A DNA stretch of 64,000 nucleotides from Polaribacter haliotis (GCF_014784055.1 NZ_CP061813.1:149501-213500), one strand, 5' to 3'. Shown: positions 26,956 through 36,195, numbered from the stretch's first letter. Numbers and translations are program-made. The notes: generated by a model from the sequence alone, not told the origin.

Positions 26956-27783
26956 ATGAGTAAAACAATTGTATTAACTGGTGCTGGAGGAGTTTTGTGT
27001 AGCACTTTAGCAAAAGCATTGGCAAGAGAAGGAAACAACATTGCTGTTTTAGATTTAAGAAAAGAAGCTGCAGATAAAGTTGCAGATGAAATAAATGCAA
27101 ATGGCGGAAAAGCAATTGGAGTTGCAGCCAATGTTTTGGAAAAAGATTCTTTAGTAAATGCCAAAAAGGATGTAAATGATACTTTTGGAAAAGTGGATAT
27201 TTTGGTTAATGGAGCTGGAGGAAATCATCCTTTAGGAACGACTTCTAATCCGTTTTTTGAAATGGAAGATTTGAATAATAAAACAGAAGGTTTTAAAACA
27301 TTTTTCGATTTAGACCCAAAAGGAATAGAATTTACGTTCAACTTAAACTTTTTAGGAACGTTGATTCCTACACAAGTTTTTGCAGAAGATATGGTAGGCA
27401 GAGAAGGTTGTTCAGTTTTAAATATTTCTTCTATGAACGCATTTACACCTTTAACAAAAATACCAGCTTATAGTGGTGCAAAAGCAGCAGTTTCTAATTT
27501 TACACAATGGTTGGCTGTTCATTTTTCTAAAGTTGGAATTCGTGTAAATGCTTTAGCTCCTGGGTTTTTCTTAACCGATCAAAACAGAAGTTTATTAACA
27601 AAAGAAGATGGAAGTTTAACACAAAGAGGACAACAAATTATAGATCAAACACCAATGAATCGTTATGGAGAACCAGAAGATTTAGTAGGAACAACTTTAT
27701 GGTTGTGTGGAGAAGGTTCTAAATTTGTAACAGGAGTTGTTGTGCCAATTGATGGTGGATTTGCAGCTTATAGTGGAGTTTAG
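26956..27783 (+). CDS. uxuB: D-mannonate oxidoreductase (fructuronate reductase), SDR type
   Basis: 275 residues, SDR fold. The cofactor motif TGAGGVLCSTLAKAL is the atypical form seen in SDR-type UxuB (Bacillus YjmF-like) rather than TGxxxGIG. NGAGGNHP, NISSMNAF and the catalytic YSGAK are present, and the C-terminus VVVPIDGGFAAYSGV is typical of this subgroup. The enzyme reduces D-fructuronate to D-mannonate with NADH. First gene of a uxuB-uxuA-TRAP operon. With UxaC (34588) and UxuA it completes the glucuronate-to-KDG route. It is unrelated to the long-chain UxuB of E. coli. Confidence 0.88.
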   Translation: MSKTIVLTGAGGVLCSTLAKALAREGNNIAVLDLRKEAADKVADEINANGGKAIGVAANVLEKDSLVNAKKDVNDTFGKVDILVNGAGGNHPLGTTSNPFFEMEDLNNKTEGFKTFFDLDPKGIEFTFNLNFLGTLIPTQVFAEDMVGREGCSVLNISSMNAFTPLTKIPAYSGAKAAVSNFTQWLAVHFSKVGIRVNALAPGFFLTDQNRSLLTKEDGSLTQRGQQIIDQTPMNRYGEPEDLVGTTLWLCGEGSKFVTGVVVPIDGGFAAYSGV

Positions 27784-27785
27784 AA

Positions 27786-27921
27786 GCCCATCTTAATCTT
27801 CCCAAAGGGAAGAAACACGGTTGTGGTTAAATTGCTTTAAAATTATAAAAAATTTGAATTTAGAACAAAATATGAATAAATTAACGAACAAACCCCTTCC
27901 CTTTGGGAAGGCTGGGATGGG
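27786..27921. repeat. Small inverted-repeat element overlapping the uxuA start
   Basis: Left arm 27786-27812 and right arm 27896-27921 are inverted copies (22 of 26 positions match). Each contains the palindrome TTCCC-AAA-GGGAA or its reverse form. The interior is 83 bp. I have seen similar CCCATCC / TTCCCAAAGGGAA arms scattered in Flavobacteriaceae genomes, so it is probably a MITE- or REP-like element. It lies between uxuB and uxuA, and its right arm runs into the uxuA coding start. Confidence 0.65.
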
Positions 27922-29098
27922 TCTTGAACAAACTTGGAGATGGTATGGACCAAATGATCCAGTTTCTTTACAAGATATAAAACAATCTGGAGCAACAGGA
28001 ATCGTTTCAGCTTTGCATCATATTAAAAACGGAGAAATTTGGACTGTTGAAGAAATCAACAAAAGAAAAGAGATTATAGAAAGTGTTGGATTGACTTGGT
28101 CTGTTGTAGAATCTGTTCCAATTCATGAAAATATTAAAACAAAATCTGGCGATTATAAAAAGTATTACGAAAATTATAAGCAGACATTAACCAATCTTGG
28201 CGAATGTGGAATTGACATCGTTTGTTATAATTTTATGCCTGTTTTAGATTGGACTCGTACGAATTTAGATTACGAAGTATCTGACCAATCTACAGCTTTA
28301 CGTTTTGAAGCAGCAGCTTTTGCAGCTTTTGAATTGTATTTATTAAAAAGACCTGGAGCAGAAAATGAATATTCAGAAAGTCAAAAACAAAAAGCCTCTG
28401 AATTCTTGAAAAACGCATCTGCAGAAGATCAAAAAAGATTAATTAGAAATATTATTGCTGGTTTGCCAGGAGCAGAAGAGGGGTATTCTTTGGAAGAATT
28501 CAATACCATTTTAGCAACTTATAATAATGTTGGCTCAAAAGAATTGAAAGCAAATTTATTTTCATTTTTATCAGAAATTATTCCTGCAGCAGAAAAAGCA
28601 GGCGTTTTAATGTGCATTCATCCAGATGATCCACCTTTTCCTATTTTAGGTTTGCCAAGAGTGGTTTCTACAGAACAAGATATTGTAGATTTATATGAAG
28701 CTGTTCCTTCTAAAAATAATGGATTGACATTTTGTACAGGTTCTTTTGGAGTAAGAGCAGATAACGATTTAGCAGGAATGGTTGAACGTTTAGGAGATAG
28801 AATTCATTTTATACATTTACGCGCAACAAAAAGAGATGCTGAAGGTAATTTCCATGAAGCAGACCATTTAGAAGGCGATGTAGATATGTATGCTGTTATG
28901 AAAGCTTTGGTTTTAGAGCAACAAAAAAGAATTGCAGCAGGAAGACAAGATGTAAGAATGCCTTTTAGACCAGATCATGGTCATAAAATGTTAGACGATT
29001 TAAAGAAAAAAACGAATCCTGGTTATTCTGGAATAGGACGTTTAAGAGGTTTAGCAGAGTTAAGAGGTTTAGAAATGGGAATTAGACGTTCTCTATAA
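27872..29098 (+). CDS. uxuA: D-mannonate dehydratase (UxuA type)
   Basis: Matches UxuA along its length: [106 protein letters not shown]-like [14 protein letters not shown]. The His and Cys metal ligands of the family (HPDD, CTGS, HLR, DHGH) are all visible. It dehydrates D-mannonate to KDG in the cytoplasm. The frame opens at a TTG at 27821. ATG 27872 has an A-rich upstream, while ATG 27917 gives 393 residues, the normal UxuA length. The 15 residues between the two ATGs are encoded partly by the repeat element, so the start is uncertain. Confidence 0.95.
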   Translation: MNKLTNKPLPFGKAGMGLEQTWRWYGPNDPVSLQDIKQSGATGIVSALHHIKNGEIWTVEEINKRKEIIESVGLTWSVVESVPIHENIKTKSGDYKKYYENYKQTLTNLGECGIDIVCYNFMPVLDWTRTNLDYEVSDQSTALRFEAAAFAAFELYLLKRPGAENEYSESQKQKASEFLKNASAEDQKRLIRNIIAGLPGAEEGYSLEEFNTILATYNNVGSKELKANLFSFLSEIIPAAEKAGVLMCIHPDDPPFPILGLPRVVSTEQDIVDLYEAVPSKNNGLTFCTGSFGVRADNDLAGMVERLGDRIHFIHLRATKRDAEGNFHEADHLEGDVDMYAVMKALVLEQQKRIAAGRQDVRMPFRPDHGHKMLDDLKKKTNPGYSGIGRLRGLAELRGLEMGIRRSL

Positions 29099-29142
29099 AT
29101 TAAAGATATTTTTGTGCTAATTGTAATTAACAACATCAATAA

Positions 29143-30129
29143 ATGAAAAAAAACACGCTTTTTTTATCACTTTTTTTATTCAGTTTTTCAATATTATTTA
29201 TTGGATGCAAATCTAAAGATGATGTGAAAATTTTACGATTAGGACATAGTTTAGACACACAACATCCTGTTCACAAAGCCATGGTTATTTTAGGTGAAAA
29301 ACTAAAAGAAAAGTCCAATGGAAAATTTATTGTAAATATTTATCCAAGTAGTCAATTAGGAGGGGAAAGAGAATGTTTAGAGTTGTTGCAAATTGGTAGT
29401 TTAGATATTACGAAGGTTTCAGCAGCAGTTTTAGAGAATTTTATTCCAGAATATAAGGTGTTTAGTGTGCCTTATATGTTTAGAGACAAAGCACATACTT
29501 TTAGTGTTTTTGATAGTGAAATTGGAGAGAGCTTATTGCTAAAAGGTGAAAAATTTAGATTACGTGGACTGACTTTTTATGATGCTGGAAGTAGAAGTTT
29601 TTACATGAAAGAAAATCCAATTAAATCGCCTTCAGATTTAAAAGGAAAAAAGATTAGAGTCCAAAAAAGTAACATGGCAGTTGCTATGGTAAATGATTTA
29701 GGAGGTTCTCCAACACCAATTTCTTGGGGAGAATTATACACAGCTTTGCAACAAGGAGTTGTTGATGGTGCAGAAAATAATCCACCAAGTTTTTTTACAT
29801 CTAAACATTACGAAGTTTGTAAATTCTATTCTTTAGATGAACACACTTCAGTTCCTGATGTTTTATTGATTGGAACAGATACTTGGAGCAGATTAAATGA
29901 CCAAGAGAAAAAATGGTTAGAAGAAGCTGTTGCAGAAAGTACAATTGCACAAAGAAGATTGTGGGCAGCTTCTGAAAAGGAATCTTTAGAAGCAGTTAAA
30001 AAAGCAGGTGTGACTGTAATTTATCCTGATAAAAAACCATTTGAAGCACAAACCAAAGGAATTTTAGAATTGTTTAAAGACGATGCAGAAATGAAAGCCT
30101 TAATTTCTTCAATTAAAAACGAACAATAA
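29143..30129 (+). CDS. dctP: TRAP transporter solute-binding protein (DctP family), lipoprotein
   Basis: 328 residues with a lipoprotein signal (LFIGC). It has the DctP pattern: RLGHSLDTQHPVHKAM, FIVNIYPSSQLGGEREC, LKGKKIRVQKS (the conserved Arg that binds the substrate carboxylate) and WGELYTALQQGVVDGAENNPP. It captures a carboxylate, here probably glucuronate or another uronate given uxuB, uxuA and uxaC, and hands it to DctQM. It starts 44 bp after uxuA. Lipid anchoring is common for such proteins in Bacteroidetes. Confidence 0.93.
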   Translation: MKKNTLFLSLFLFSFSILFIGCKSKDDVKILRLGHSLDTQHPVHKAMVILGEKLKEKSNGKFIVNIYPSSQLGGERECLELLQIGSLDITKVSAAVLENFIPEYKVFSVPYMFRDKAHTFSVFDSEIGESLLLKGEKFRLRGLTFYDAGSRSFYMKENPIKSPSDLKGKKIRVQKSNMAVAMVNDLGGSPTPISWGELYTALQQGVVDGAENNPPSFFTSKHYEVCKFYSLDEHTSVPDVLLIGTDTWSRLNDQEKKWLEEAVAESTIAQRRLWAASEKESLEAVKKAGVTVIYPDKKPFEAQTKGILELFKDDAEMKALISSIKNEQ

Positions 30130-30599
30130 TGAGAGCAAAAATTGATAGTATTTTAGAAAAATTAGTGCTTTTTATTTTAGCCTTAATGTTGTTTAGTGTG
30201 ATTTGGCAAGTATTTTCAAGATTTATTTTGAAAAACCCAAGTACCATTACAGACGAAATTTCGAGTTTTTCTTTAATTTGGGTTGGTTTATTAGGAGCAG
30301 CGTATGCAACAGGAAAGCATTTGCATTTGGCAATTGATTTAATTCCAGAAAAAGTAGTTGCAAAAAAGCAAAATCTTTTTGATGGAATTGTCTATTTATC
30401 AACCTTTCTTTTTGCATTTACAGTAATGGTAATTGGTGGCATTCGTTTATGCCAGTTAAGTTTTCAATTCGGACAAACATCTGCAACTTTAGAAATTCCT
30501 TTAGGATTTATTTATATGGTGGTTCCTATTTCTGGAATTCTAATTTGCTACTATAGTTTGCACACTTTTATCAATAATAGAAAATTAAATAAAGCATAA
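30129..30599 (+). CDS. dctQ: TRAP transporter small membrane subunit (DctQ family)
   Basis: 156 residues with four predicted membrane segments and the DctQ features WQVFSRF, DEISSFSLIWVGLLGAAYA and HLHLAIDL. Its ATG overlaps the dctP stop codon by one base (TAATG), implying coupled translation. It pairs with the large permease to drive sodium-coupled uptake. Confidence 0.92.
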   Translation: MRAKIDSILEKLVLFILALMLFSVIWQVFSRFILKNPSTITDEISSFSLIWVGLLGAAYATGKHLHLAIDLIPEKVVAKKQNLFDGIVYLSTFLFAFTVMVIGGIRLCQLSFQFGQTSATLEIPLGFIYMVVPISGILICYYSLHTFINNRKLNKA

Positions 30600-30603
30600 A
30601 ATT

Positions 30604-31902
30604 ATGAATTTAGTTGAAGTCCTTATTTTAGTTTGCAGTTTTTTAGTTTTCTTATCTTTAAGAGTGCCAATTGCTTATGCCATTGGTTTAGCAGCATTAT
30701 TTACCTTATTAAGTGCAATGCCTTTTTTGCCTTCAGTTACAACTTTGGCACAAAGAATGGCAACTTCGTTAGATAGTTTTACATTGTCTGCCATTCCATT
30801 TTTTATACTCGCAGGTCAAATTATGAATCGTGGAGGAATTGCAGTTCGACTCATAAATTTTGCAAAAGCAATTGTAGGTCCATTGCCTGGAGGTTTGGCA
30901 TTTGTAAATATTATTTCTTGTATGTTATTTGGTGCCATTTCAGGCTCTGCAGTTGCAGCAGCTTCAGCAATTGGTGGTTTTATGAATCCAATGATGGAAA
31001 AAGATGGGTATGATAAATCTTTTAGTGCAGCAGTAAATATTACAAGTGCAACAACTGGTTTAATAATTCCACCAAGTAATGTATTAATTGTGTATTCTTT
31101 AGCAAGTGGAGGCGTTTCTATTGCAGCCTTATTTATTGCAGGTTACGTTCCAGGTTTGTTAATTGGTTTTGCATTGATGGTGGTTGCTTTAATTTATTCA
31201 ATTATCAAAAAATATCCGACAGATAAAGTAGTTGGTTTTAAAGAATTTTTTAGAAGATTTATTGCGGCTTTTCCAAGTTTAATGTTGTTGGTTGTTGTAA
31301 TTGGAGGAATTGTAGCAGGAATTTTTACAGCGACAGAAGCTTCTGCAATTGCAGTAATTTATACTTTGGTTTTAGGATTTGCATATAAAGAAATCTCGAT
31401 GAAAGATATTTCTCCAATATTGTTAGAAACTGTAAAAACTTCAGCAATTGTTCTACTTTTAATTGCAACATCCATTGCAATGTCTTGGGTAATGAGTTAT
31501 GAAAATATTCCGCAAGAAATTAGTAATACGTTACTTTCAATTAGTGATAATCCTATTGTAATCTTAATCATTATCAACTTAATACTATTATTTGTTGGTG
31601 TTTTTATGGACATGACTCCAGCAGTTTTAATTTTTACACCAATCTTTTTACCAATTGTAACAAGTTTAGGAATGGATCCAATTCATTTCGGAATTATTAT
31701 GATTATGAACTTATGTATTGGATTGTGTACACCACCTGTTGGTTCTGTTCTCTTTGTTGGTTGTAGTGTGGCTGGTTTAAAAATTCAGCAAGTAGTCAAA
31801 CCGCTTTTACCCTTGTTTTTAGTGATGATTTTAGTGTTATTAATAATTACGTATTTCCCAGAATTAACACTTTGGTTGCCAAGACAATTCGATTTGATAT
31901 AA
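30604..31902 (+). CDS. dctM: TRAP transporter large permease (DctM family)
   Basis: 432 residues, about 12 membrane segments. DctM motifs include IPFFILAGQIMNRGGIA, GAISGSAVAAASAIGGFM, ATTGLIIPPSN, FMDMTPAVLIFTPIFLPI and LCIGLCTPPVGSVLF. It forms the transport channel of the elevator-type TRAP system with DctQ. It starts 4 bp after dctQ and is the last gene of the uxuB-uxuA-dctPQM operon. Confidence 0.95.
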   Translation: MNLVEVLILVCSFLVFLSLRVPIAYAIGLAALFTLLSAMPFLPSVTTLAQRMATSLDSFTLSAIPFFILAGQIMNRGGIAVRLINFAKAIVGPLPGGLAFVNIISCMLFGAISGSAVAAASAIGGFMNPMMEKDGYDKSFSAAVNITSATTGLIIPPSNVLIVYSLASGGVSIAALFIAGYVPGLLIGFALMVVALIYSIIKKYPTDKVVGFKEFFRRFIAAFPSLMLLVVVIGGIVAGIFTATEASAIAVIYTLVLGFAYKEISMKDISPILLETVKTSAIVLLLIATSIAMSWVMSYENIPQEISNTLLSISDNPIVILIIINLILLFVGVFMDMTPAVLIFTPIFLPIVTSLGMDPIHFGIIMIMNLCIGLCTPPVGSVLFVGCSVAGLKIQQVVKPLLPLFLVMILVLLIITYFPELTLWLPRQFDLI

Positions 31903-31929
31903 TTAACATTTTGTTTTATTTATTTGATG

Positions 31930-31959
31930 TATATTTGGGAAACCAAATTGGTTAACCAA
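31930..31959 (+). promoter_or_regulatory. Promoter with AT-type double GntR operator (T9SS lyase gene)
   Basis: TATATTTG (31930-31937) runs into TTGGGAAACCAA (31935-31946) and TTGGTTAACCAA (31948-31959), starts 13 bp apart. Only 8 bp separate it from the ATG at 31968. Confidence 0.87.
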
Positions 31960-31967
31960 TTTTAATT

Positions 31968-33059
31968 ATGAAAAAAAAATTCTTTTTTACATCAATATGT
32001 ATGTTACTTTTTCAAGTAATTTCAGCTCAAGTTATTTTGGAAGCAGATGGCACAACAGATACGTACGATTTAATTAATTCTGTTTTTGCCAATGCAAATA
32101 GAAATGTTGTGGAAGTGCCAGATTGTAACCATACTTCCTTTGGAAAACATATTACTCAAATTTTTGATACAGAATTAAATAAAAACGTGTTTCAATTCCA
32201 CATACATGTTTCTCCAGATAACGATCGTTGTAAAGCAGGAGTTGATGACCGACAAAGAAATGAGATAAAAACGTATGGCGATTCTCCAGAAAATATAAAA
32301 GCAGATGAAGGTGAAACTGTTCAATACAAATGGAAATTTAAACTTTCTGATACTTTTAAGCCAACTTCGAGTTTTACACATATTCATCAAATAAAATCTG
32401 TTGATGGACCTTATGCTTCCATTCCAATGATTTCTTTTACGTTAAGAAAATCGAATCCAGATAGATTAGAATTAAGACACACTTCTACAACCAACCAAAC
32501 CACTTTAAAATCGGCAAATTTAGATTTATTTAGAGGAAATTGGGTTTCAGTTTTAGAAACGATAAAGTATAGTAATTCAGGAAGTTATTCGCTAGAAATT
32601 AAAAATATTGCGACCAATCAAGTTATTTTAAGTTACACAAATAATTCGATTGATAACTGGCAAGATGGAGCATCATTCGCAAGACCAAAATGGGGTATTT
32701 ATAGAAGTTTAAATAACAAACAAGATTTGCAGGATGAAATTGTAAAATTTGCAGATTTTAGTATTGAGGAAAATCCATCTACGCTTTCTGTTGATATAGA
32801 TGTAAAAACATTAAAAGAGAAAGCAGAAAATATTTTATTATATCCAAATCCTTCATCTAAAGAAGTGGAGTTTAAAAATGCCAATTCAGACAATTACAAT
32901 TCTATAGAAATGTATGATTTTTCTGGACGAAAAATCACCATTGAAAAAAGGCTAAATAATGAAAAGTTAGACGTTTCTAATCTTTCTAAAGGTTTGTATT
33001 TTATCGTTTTTAAGAAAGATACAATCACTGCTAAAGTATTAAAGTGTTACGTTAAATAA
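31968..33059 (+). CDS. Putative T9SS-secreted jelly-roll polysaccharide lyase, family uncertain
   Basis: 363 residues: signal peptide to about 20, a beta-rich domain to about 280, and a T9SS sorting domain from about 291 (LLYPNPSSKEVEF ... LSKGLYFIVFK). The domain holds RQRNEIK (95-101) and THIHQIK (137-143), spaced and worded like the R-x-E-L and Q-I-H motifs of PL7, plus RLELRH. Overall it looks more like the heparin-lyase-I/PL20-type jelly roll than PL7 proper. It has its own AT-type operator, shared with known alginate genes, so alginate or a related uronan is the likely substrate. It could instead be a non-catalytic binding module. Confidence 0.6.
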   Translation: MKKKFFFTSICMLLFQVISAQVILEADGTTDTYDLINSVFANANRNVVEVPDCNHTSFGKHITQIFDTELNKNVFQFHIHVSPDNDRCKAGVDDRQRNEIKTYGDSPENIKADEGETVQYKWKFKLSDTFKPTSSFTHIHQIKSVDGPYASIPMISFTLRKSNPDRLELRHTSTTNQTTLKSANLDLFRGNWVSVLETIKYSNSGSYSLEIKNIATNQVILSYTNNSIDNWQDGASFARPKWGIYRSLNNKQDLQDEIVKFADFSIEENPSTLSVDIDVKTLKEKAENILLYPNPSSKEVEFKNANSDNYNSIEMYDFSGRKITIEKRLNNEKLDVSNLSKGLYFIVFKKDTITAKVLKCYVK

Positions 33060-33066
33060 AATTTAT

Positions 33067-34032
33067 TTATTTAGTAAAAGCATCAATTACCTTCATTACA
33101 GTAACACCGTTTTCTAAATCACAAGGATTTTTTCCTTTTCCTAAAAAGTAATTTACTGTAGCTACAATCATCGGTTTTTGAATGTTTACAGGATTTTCAA
33201 AATCGAAAATTTCTTCTTTTTCATTTGTTGATAAAACTACTTTTTCATCATAAAAAGAAAAGGTAATCGTTCCTTTTTCGCCATAAATTTTACACACGTC
33301 TTTTGTGTCTTTTTCTGAAGCGTTAAAATTCCAAATTCCTCTAAATTGAATTCCGTTTTTAAAGTCTATTATTCCATTAACCAATTCATGAACTCCATTA
33401 TTTTGACTCGATTTAGCAAAACCTTTTGCAGTTTCTATTTCTCCAAAATAATATAATAGTAAATCTATTTGATGAGGAGCAATATCATTAAAATATCCAC
33501 CACCAGAAATTTTAGGATTTAAACGCCAATTCGCTTCAGTTTTCGTGATTATTTTATTCTCTTTCGATTGTAAAATGGTAATATCAGCAAAAGAAATCTT
33601 TCCTATTGCATTACTATCAATTAACTCTTTTACTTTTAAAAAAGCAGGTAATTGTCTTCTATAATGTGCAACTACTACTGTATCATTTTTACTTACAAAA
33701 GCTTTTAATTCTTTTGCTTCAGTATAATTTAATGTGATGGGTTTTTCTAAATACACAAACTTTTTAGCTTGCAAACATTTTTTTGCAATTTCTAAATGTG
33801 TAGAAGGTGGAGTTGCAATATAAACAGCGTTAATTTCTGGGTTTTCTAATAAATCTTCAATAGAAGTGTACCAAAAAGGAACGTTATGTCTTTCTGCAAA
33901 GTCTTTAGCTTTCGTTGCATTTCTTCTCATCACTGCAACTAATTTAGAGTTTTCAACTTTGTTGAAAGCTGGGCCACTTTTTACTTCAGCAACATCTCCA
34001 GCACCAATAATTCCCCAATTAATTGTTTTCAT
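33067..34032 (-). CDS. Gfo/Idh/MocA-family oxidoreductase
   Basis: 321 residues: Rossmann start NWGIIGAGDVAEVKSGPAF, catalytic motif VYLEKPITLN (EKP) and substrate-domain GGGYFNDIAPHQIDLLLYYFG with the conserved Asp and His. This is an NAD(P)-dependent sugar or sugar-acid dehydrogenase or reductase. It ends the uxaC operon, one base after the MORN-repeat gene, and converges on the T9SS lyase gene with 7 bp between stop codons. Substrate unknown; hexuronate metabolism is suggested by uxaC. Confidence 0.88.
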   Translation of the reverse strand: MKTINWGIIGAGDVAEVKSGPAFNKVENSKLVAVMRRNATKAKDFAERHNVPFWYTSIEDLLENPEINAVYIATPPSTHLEIAKKCLQAKKFVYLEKPITLNYTEAKELKAFVSKNDTVVVAHYRRQLPAFLKVKELIDSNAIGKISFADITILQSKENKIITKTEANWRLNPKISGGGYFNDIAPHQIDLLLYYFGEIETAKGFAKSSQNNGVHELVNGIIDFKNGIQFRGIWNFNASEKDTKDVCKIYGEKGTITFSFYDEKVVLSTNEKEEIFDFENPVNIQKPMIVATVNYFLGKGKNPCDLENGVTVMKVIDAFTK

Positions 34033-34033
34033 T

Positions 34034-34564
34034 TTATTTTTTATCTTTTTTTTCAGTCGTAGAAATCATTTCCCCCAAATTATATAGTTCAGTTTTTAGA
34101 AGAATTCCTGTTTCTGAATAATAAGACCAAGTTCCGTGTTTTTTACCTTTTAAGAAAAAGAAGTCGTGTTGTAAAACATCATTATTATAATAAGCTCTTG
34201 AAATTCCATTTGGAATATCCATAATATAAGATTCTTCATACCTTAAATTCCCATTATCGTGAAAATATTTCCATAAACCTTGTGCTTTGCCATCTTTCCA
34301 ATTTGCATCGTATCTTAAATTTCCATTTTCTAACCATTCTTGCCAAGAACCATTTGCAAGCCCGTTTTTAAAAGTAACCCAAGTTTTTGGTTTACCATTT
34401 TTATAGTTTTCAATTAAAAAGCCATTCAATGGTTTATTTTGAAAAGTTCTAATTTTAATTCCATTTTTTTCAATTAATACAGTTTTAGATTTTTCAACAA
34501 TGGTTTGAGAAATAGAAATAAATGTCACTAAAAAAGTGAATGATAGGGTTGCAATTAATTTCAT
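34034..34564 (-). CDS. Secreted MORN-repeat (YwqK-like) protein
   Basis: 176 residues with a signal peptide and five or so MORN_2-type repeats of the form NGxxxGxWxxYxxxGxL (for example NGLANGSWQEW, DGKAQGLWKYF, KKHGTWSYYSETG). Such proteins are often labelled YwqK-family antitoxins, but no toxin partner is present and this one is exported. It lies between uxaC (23 bp) and a Gfo oxidoreductase (1 bp). Its role is unknown. Confidence 0.75.
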   Translation of the reverse strand: MKLIATLSFTFLVTFISISQTIVEKSKTVLIEKNGIKIRTFQNKPLNGFLIENYKNGKPKTWVTFKNGLANGSWQEWLENGNLRYDANWKDGKAQGLWKYFHDNGNLRYEESYIMDIPNGISRAYYNNDVLQHDFFFLKGKKHGTWSYYSETGILLKTELYNLGEMISTTEKKDKK

Positions 34565-34587
34565 ATTTATTTTAAGGTTTAATATAA

Positions 34588-35994
34588 TTAATTTTTAAAA
34601 TTGAAGTAATTTTTAGCATTGTTGTAACAAATGTCACTCACAATTTTACCTAAAAAAGCTTCATCATTTGGTAATTCTCTATTTTCAACATCTGTTCCAA
34701 TAACATTGCATAAAATTCTTCTAAAATATTCGTGTCTTGTAAAAGATAAGAAACTTCTAGAATCTGTAAGCATTCCTACAAAATTACTTAACAAACCTTG
34801 GTTAGAAAGTGTGTCTATTTGTTTTTCCATTCCGTCTTTTTGGTCTAAAAACCACCAAGCAGCGCCAAACTGAATTTTCCCTTTAATAGTACCATCATTA
34901 AAGTTACCAACCATTGTTGCAAAAACATCATTGTCAGCAGGATTTAAGTTGTAAACAATTGTTTTTGTGAGCTGATTTGTGGCATCTAAAGCATTAAAAA
35001 AACCTCTCAAATGTTTAATTTGAGAAGCATCACTCATAGAATCAAAACCAGAATCAACTCCAATTTTATTTAACAAGCGATGATTATTATTACGAATTAC
35101 ACCCAAATGCAATTGTTGTGTCCATCCTTTTTTATGATACATTTTTCCTAAAGAAACGAGAGTTTTCGCTTTGAAGAATAATACCTCGTCTTCTGTTAAA
35201 TTTGTGTTGGAAGTTACTTTATCAAAAAGTGAAGAAAGATTATATTTTTCCCCTTCGTAAAAAGGCATTTGCTCAAAACCATGATCAGACAATCTACAAC
35301 CATTTTCATGAAAGAAATCGACTCTTTTCTGTAATGCATTTAGATAATCATCATAAGAGTTAATCGTTATTTTAGAAACGTTTTCTAATGCTGAAAGATA
35401 GTTTTTAAAGCTTTTTGAATCAGAAACATCAATTGATTTATCTGGTCTAAAAGTTGGAAATGCTTTCACTTTAGAAGCATCTTTTTGAATATCAATATGA
35501 TGTTCTAAAGAATCAGTTGGATCATCAGTTGTGCATAAAGATTCTACATTCATCAATTTTAATAAACCATTTGCAGAATGTGTTTTTTGTTGCAAAATTT
35601 TATTGGTTTTCTCGTAAATTTCTTCAGCATTTTTGGGTGATAAAAGTGCTGAAATTCCAAAATAAGCTTTCAATTCTAAATGTGTCCAATGAAACAACGG
35701 ATTTCGAATGGTAAAAGGAACCAATTCTGCCCATTTTAAGAATTTTTCTTTATCAGAAGCATCACCAGTAATGTATTTTTCATCAATACCAAAAGCACGC
35801 ATTGCACGCCATTTATAGTGATCTCCTGCTAACCAAACTTGCGTAATATTTTCAAATTGAGTGTCTTCTGCAATTTGTTGTGGAGATAAATGATTATGAT
35901 AATCTATAATTGGTAACTCTTTCGCAAAATCGTGATATAGTTTTTTTGCAAAATCGTTCTGTAGTAAAAAGTCTTCCGTAAGAAAAGTTGCCAT
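34588..35994 (-). CDS. uxaC: Glucuronate (uronate) isomerase
   Basis: 468 residues, the normal UxaC length. It has the amidohydrolase-like metal motif PIIDYHNHLSP (His33, His35), AGDHYKWRAMRAFGI, NPLFHWTHLELK, LSDHGFEQMPF, GWTQQLHLGVIRNNN, QFGAAWWFLDQKDGM and LTDSRSFLSFTRHEYFRRILCN. It isomerises D-glucuronate to D-fructuronate (or galacturonate to tagaturonate). UxuB and UxuA nearby make the glucuronate branch the more likely one, as no UxaA or UxaB is seen. First gene of a minus-strand operon, with a TACAGGACAG element about 83 bp upstream. Confidence 0.96.
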   Translation of the reverse strand: MATFLTEDFLLQNDFAKKLYHDFAKELPIIDYHNHLSPQQIAEDTQFENITQVWLAGDHYKWRAMRAFGIDEKYITGDASDKEKFLKWAELVPFTIRNPLFHWTHLELKAYFGISALLSPKNAEEIYEKTNKILQQKTHSANGLLKLMNVESLCTTDDPTDSLEHHIDIQKDASKVKAFPTFRPDKSIDVSDSKSFKNYLSALENVSKITINSYDDYLNALQKRVDFFHENGCRLSDHGFEQMPFYEGEKYNLSSLFDKVTSNTNLTEDEVLFFKAKTLVSLGKMYHKKGWTQQLHLGVIRNNNHRLLNKIGVDSGFDSMSDASQIKHLRGFFNALDATNQLTKTIVYNLNPADNDVFATMVGNFNDGTIKGKIQFGAAWWFLDQKDGMEKQIDTLSNQGLLSNFVGMLTDSRSFLSFTRHEYFRRILCNVIGTDVENRELPNDEAFLGKIVSDICYNNAKNYFNFKN

Positions 35995-36076
35995 AAGTTA
36001 TAATTTCAATGTATTTTAAATAATCTCTATAGATTATATTGCAATTTTGTAAAGTTAAAAATATTGTGGTATTCTT

Positions 36077-36086
36077 CTGTCCTGTA
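36077..36086 (-). promoter_or_regulatory. TACAGGACAG element upstream of uxaC
   Basis: Minus strand TACAGGACAG, matching TACAAGACAG before uxuB in 9 of 10 positions and lying at a similar distance from the start codon. The rest of the 35995-36195 spacer shows nothing else. Confidence 0.35.
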
Positions 36087-36195
36087 TTGGATTATTATCG
36101 TGTGTATTTCTAAAAATTTTGATAAAAATCCTTAATTTTAGTCAAATTTCAATGAAGCTTTCAATCAAAAATTTTAATAATTCAAATTTAGTACA

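Noticed and set aside
34034..34564. Antitoxin of a toxin-antitoxin pair
   Set aside because: Only the MORN repeats suggest this label; the protein has a signal peptide and no toxin gene is adjacent.
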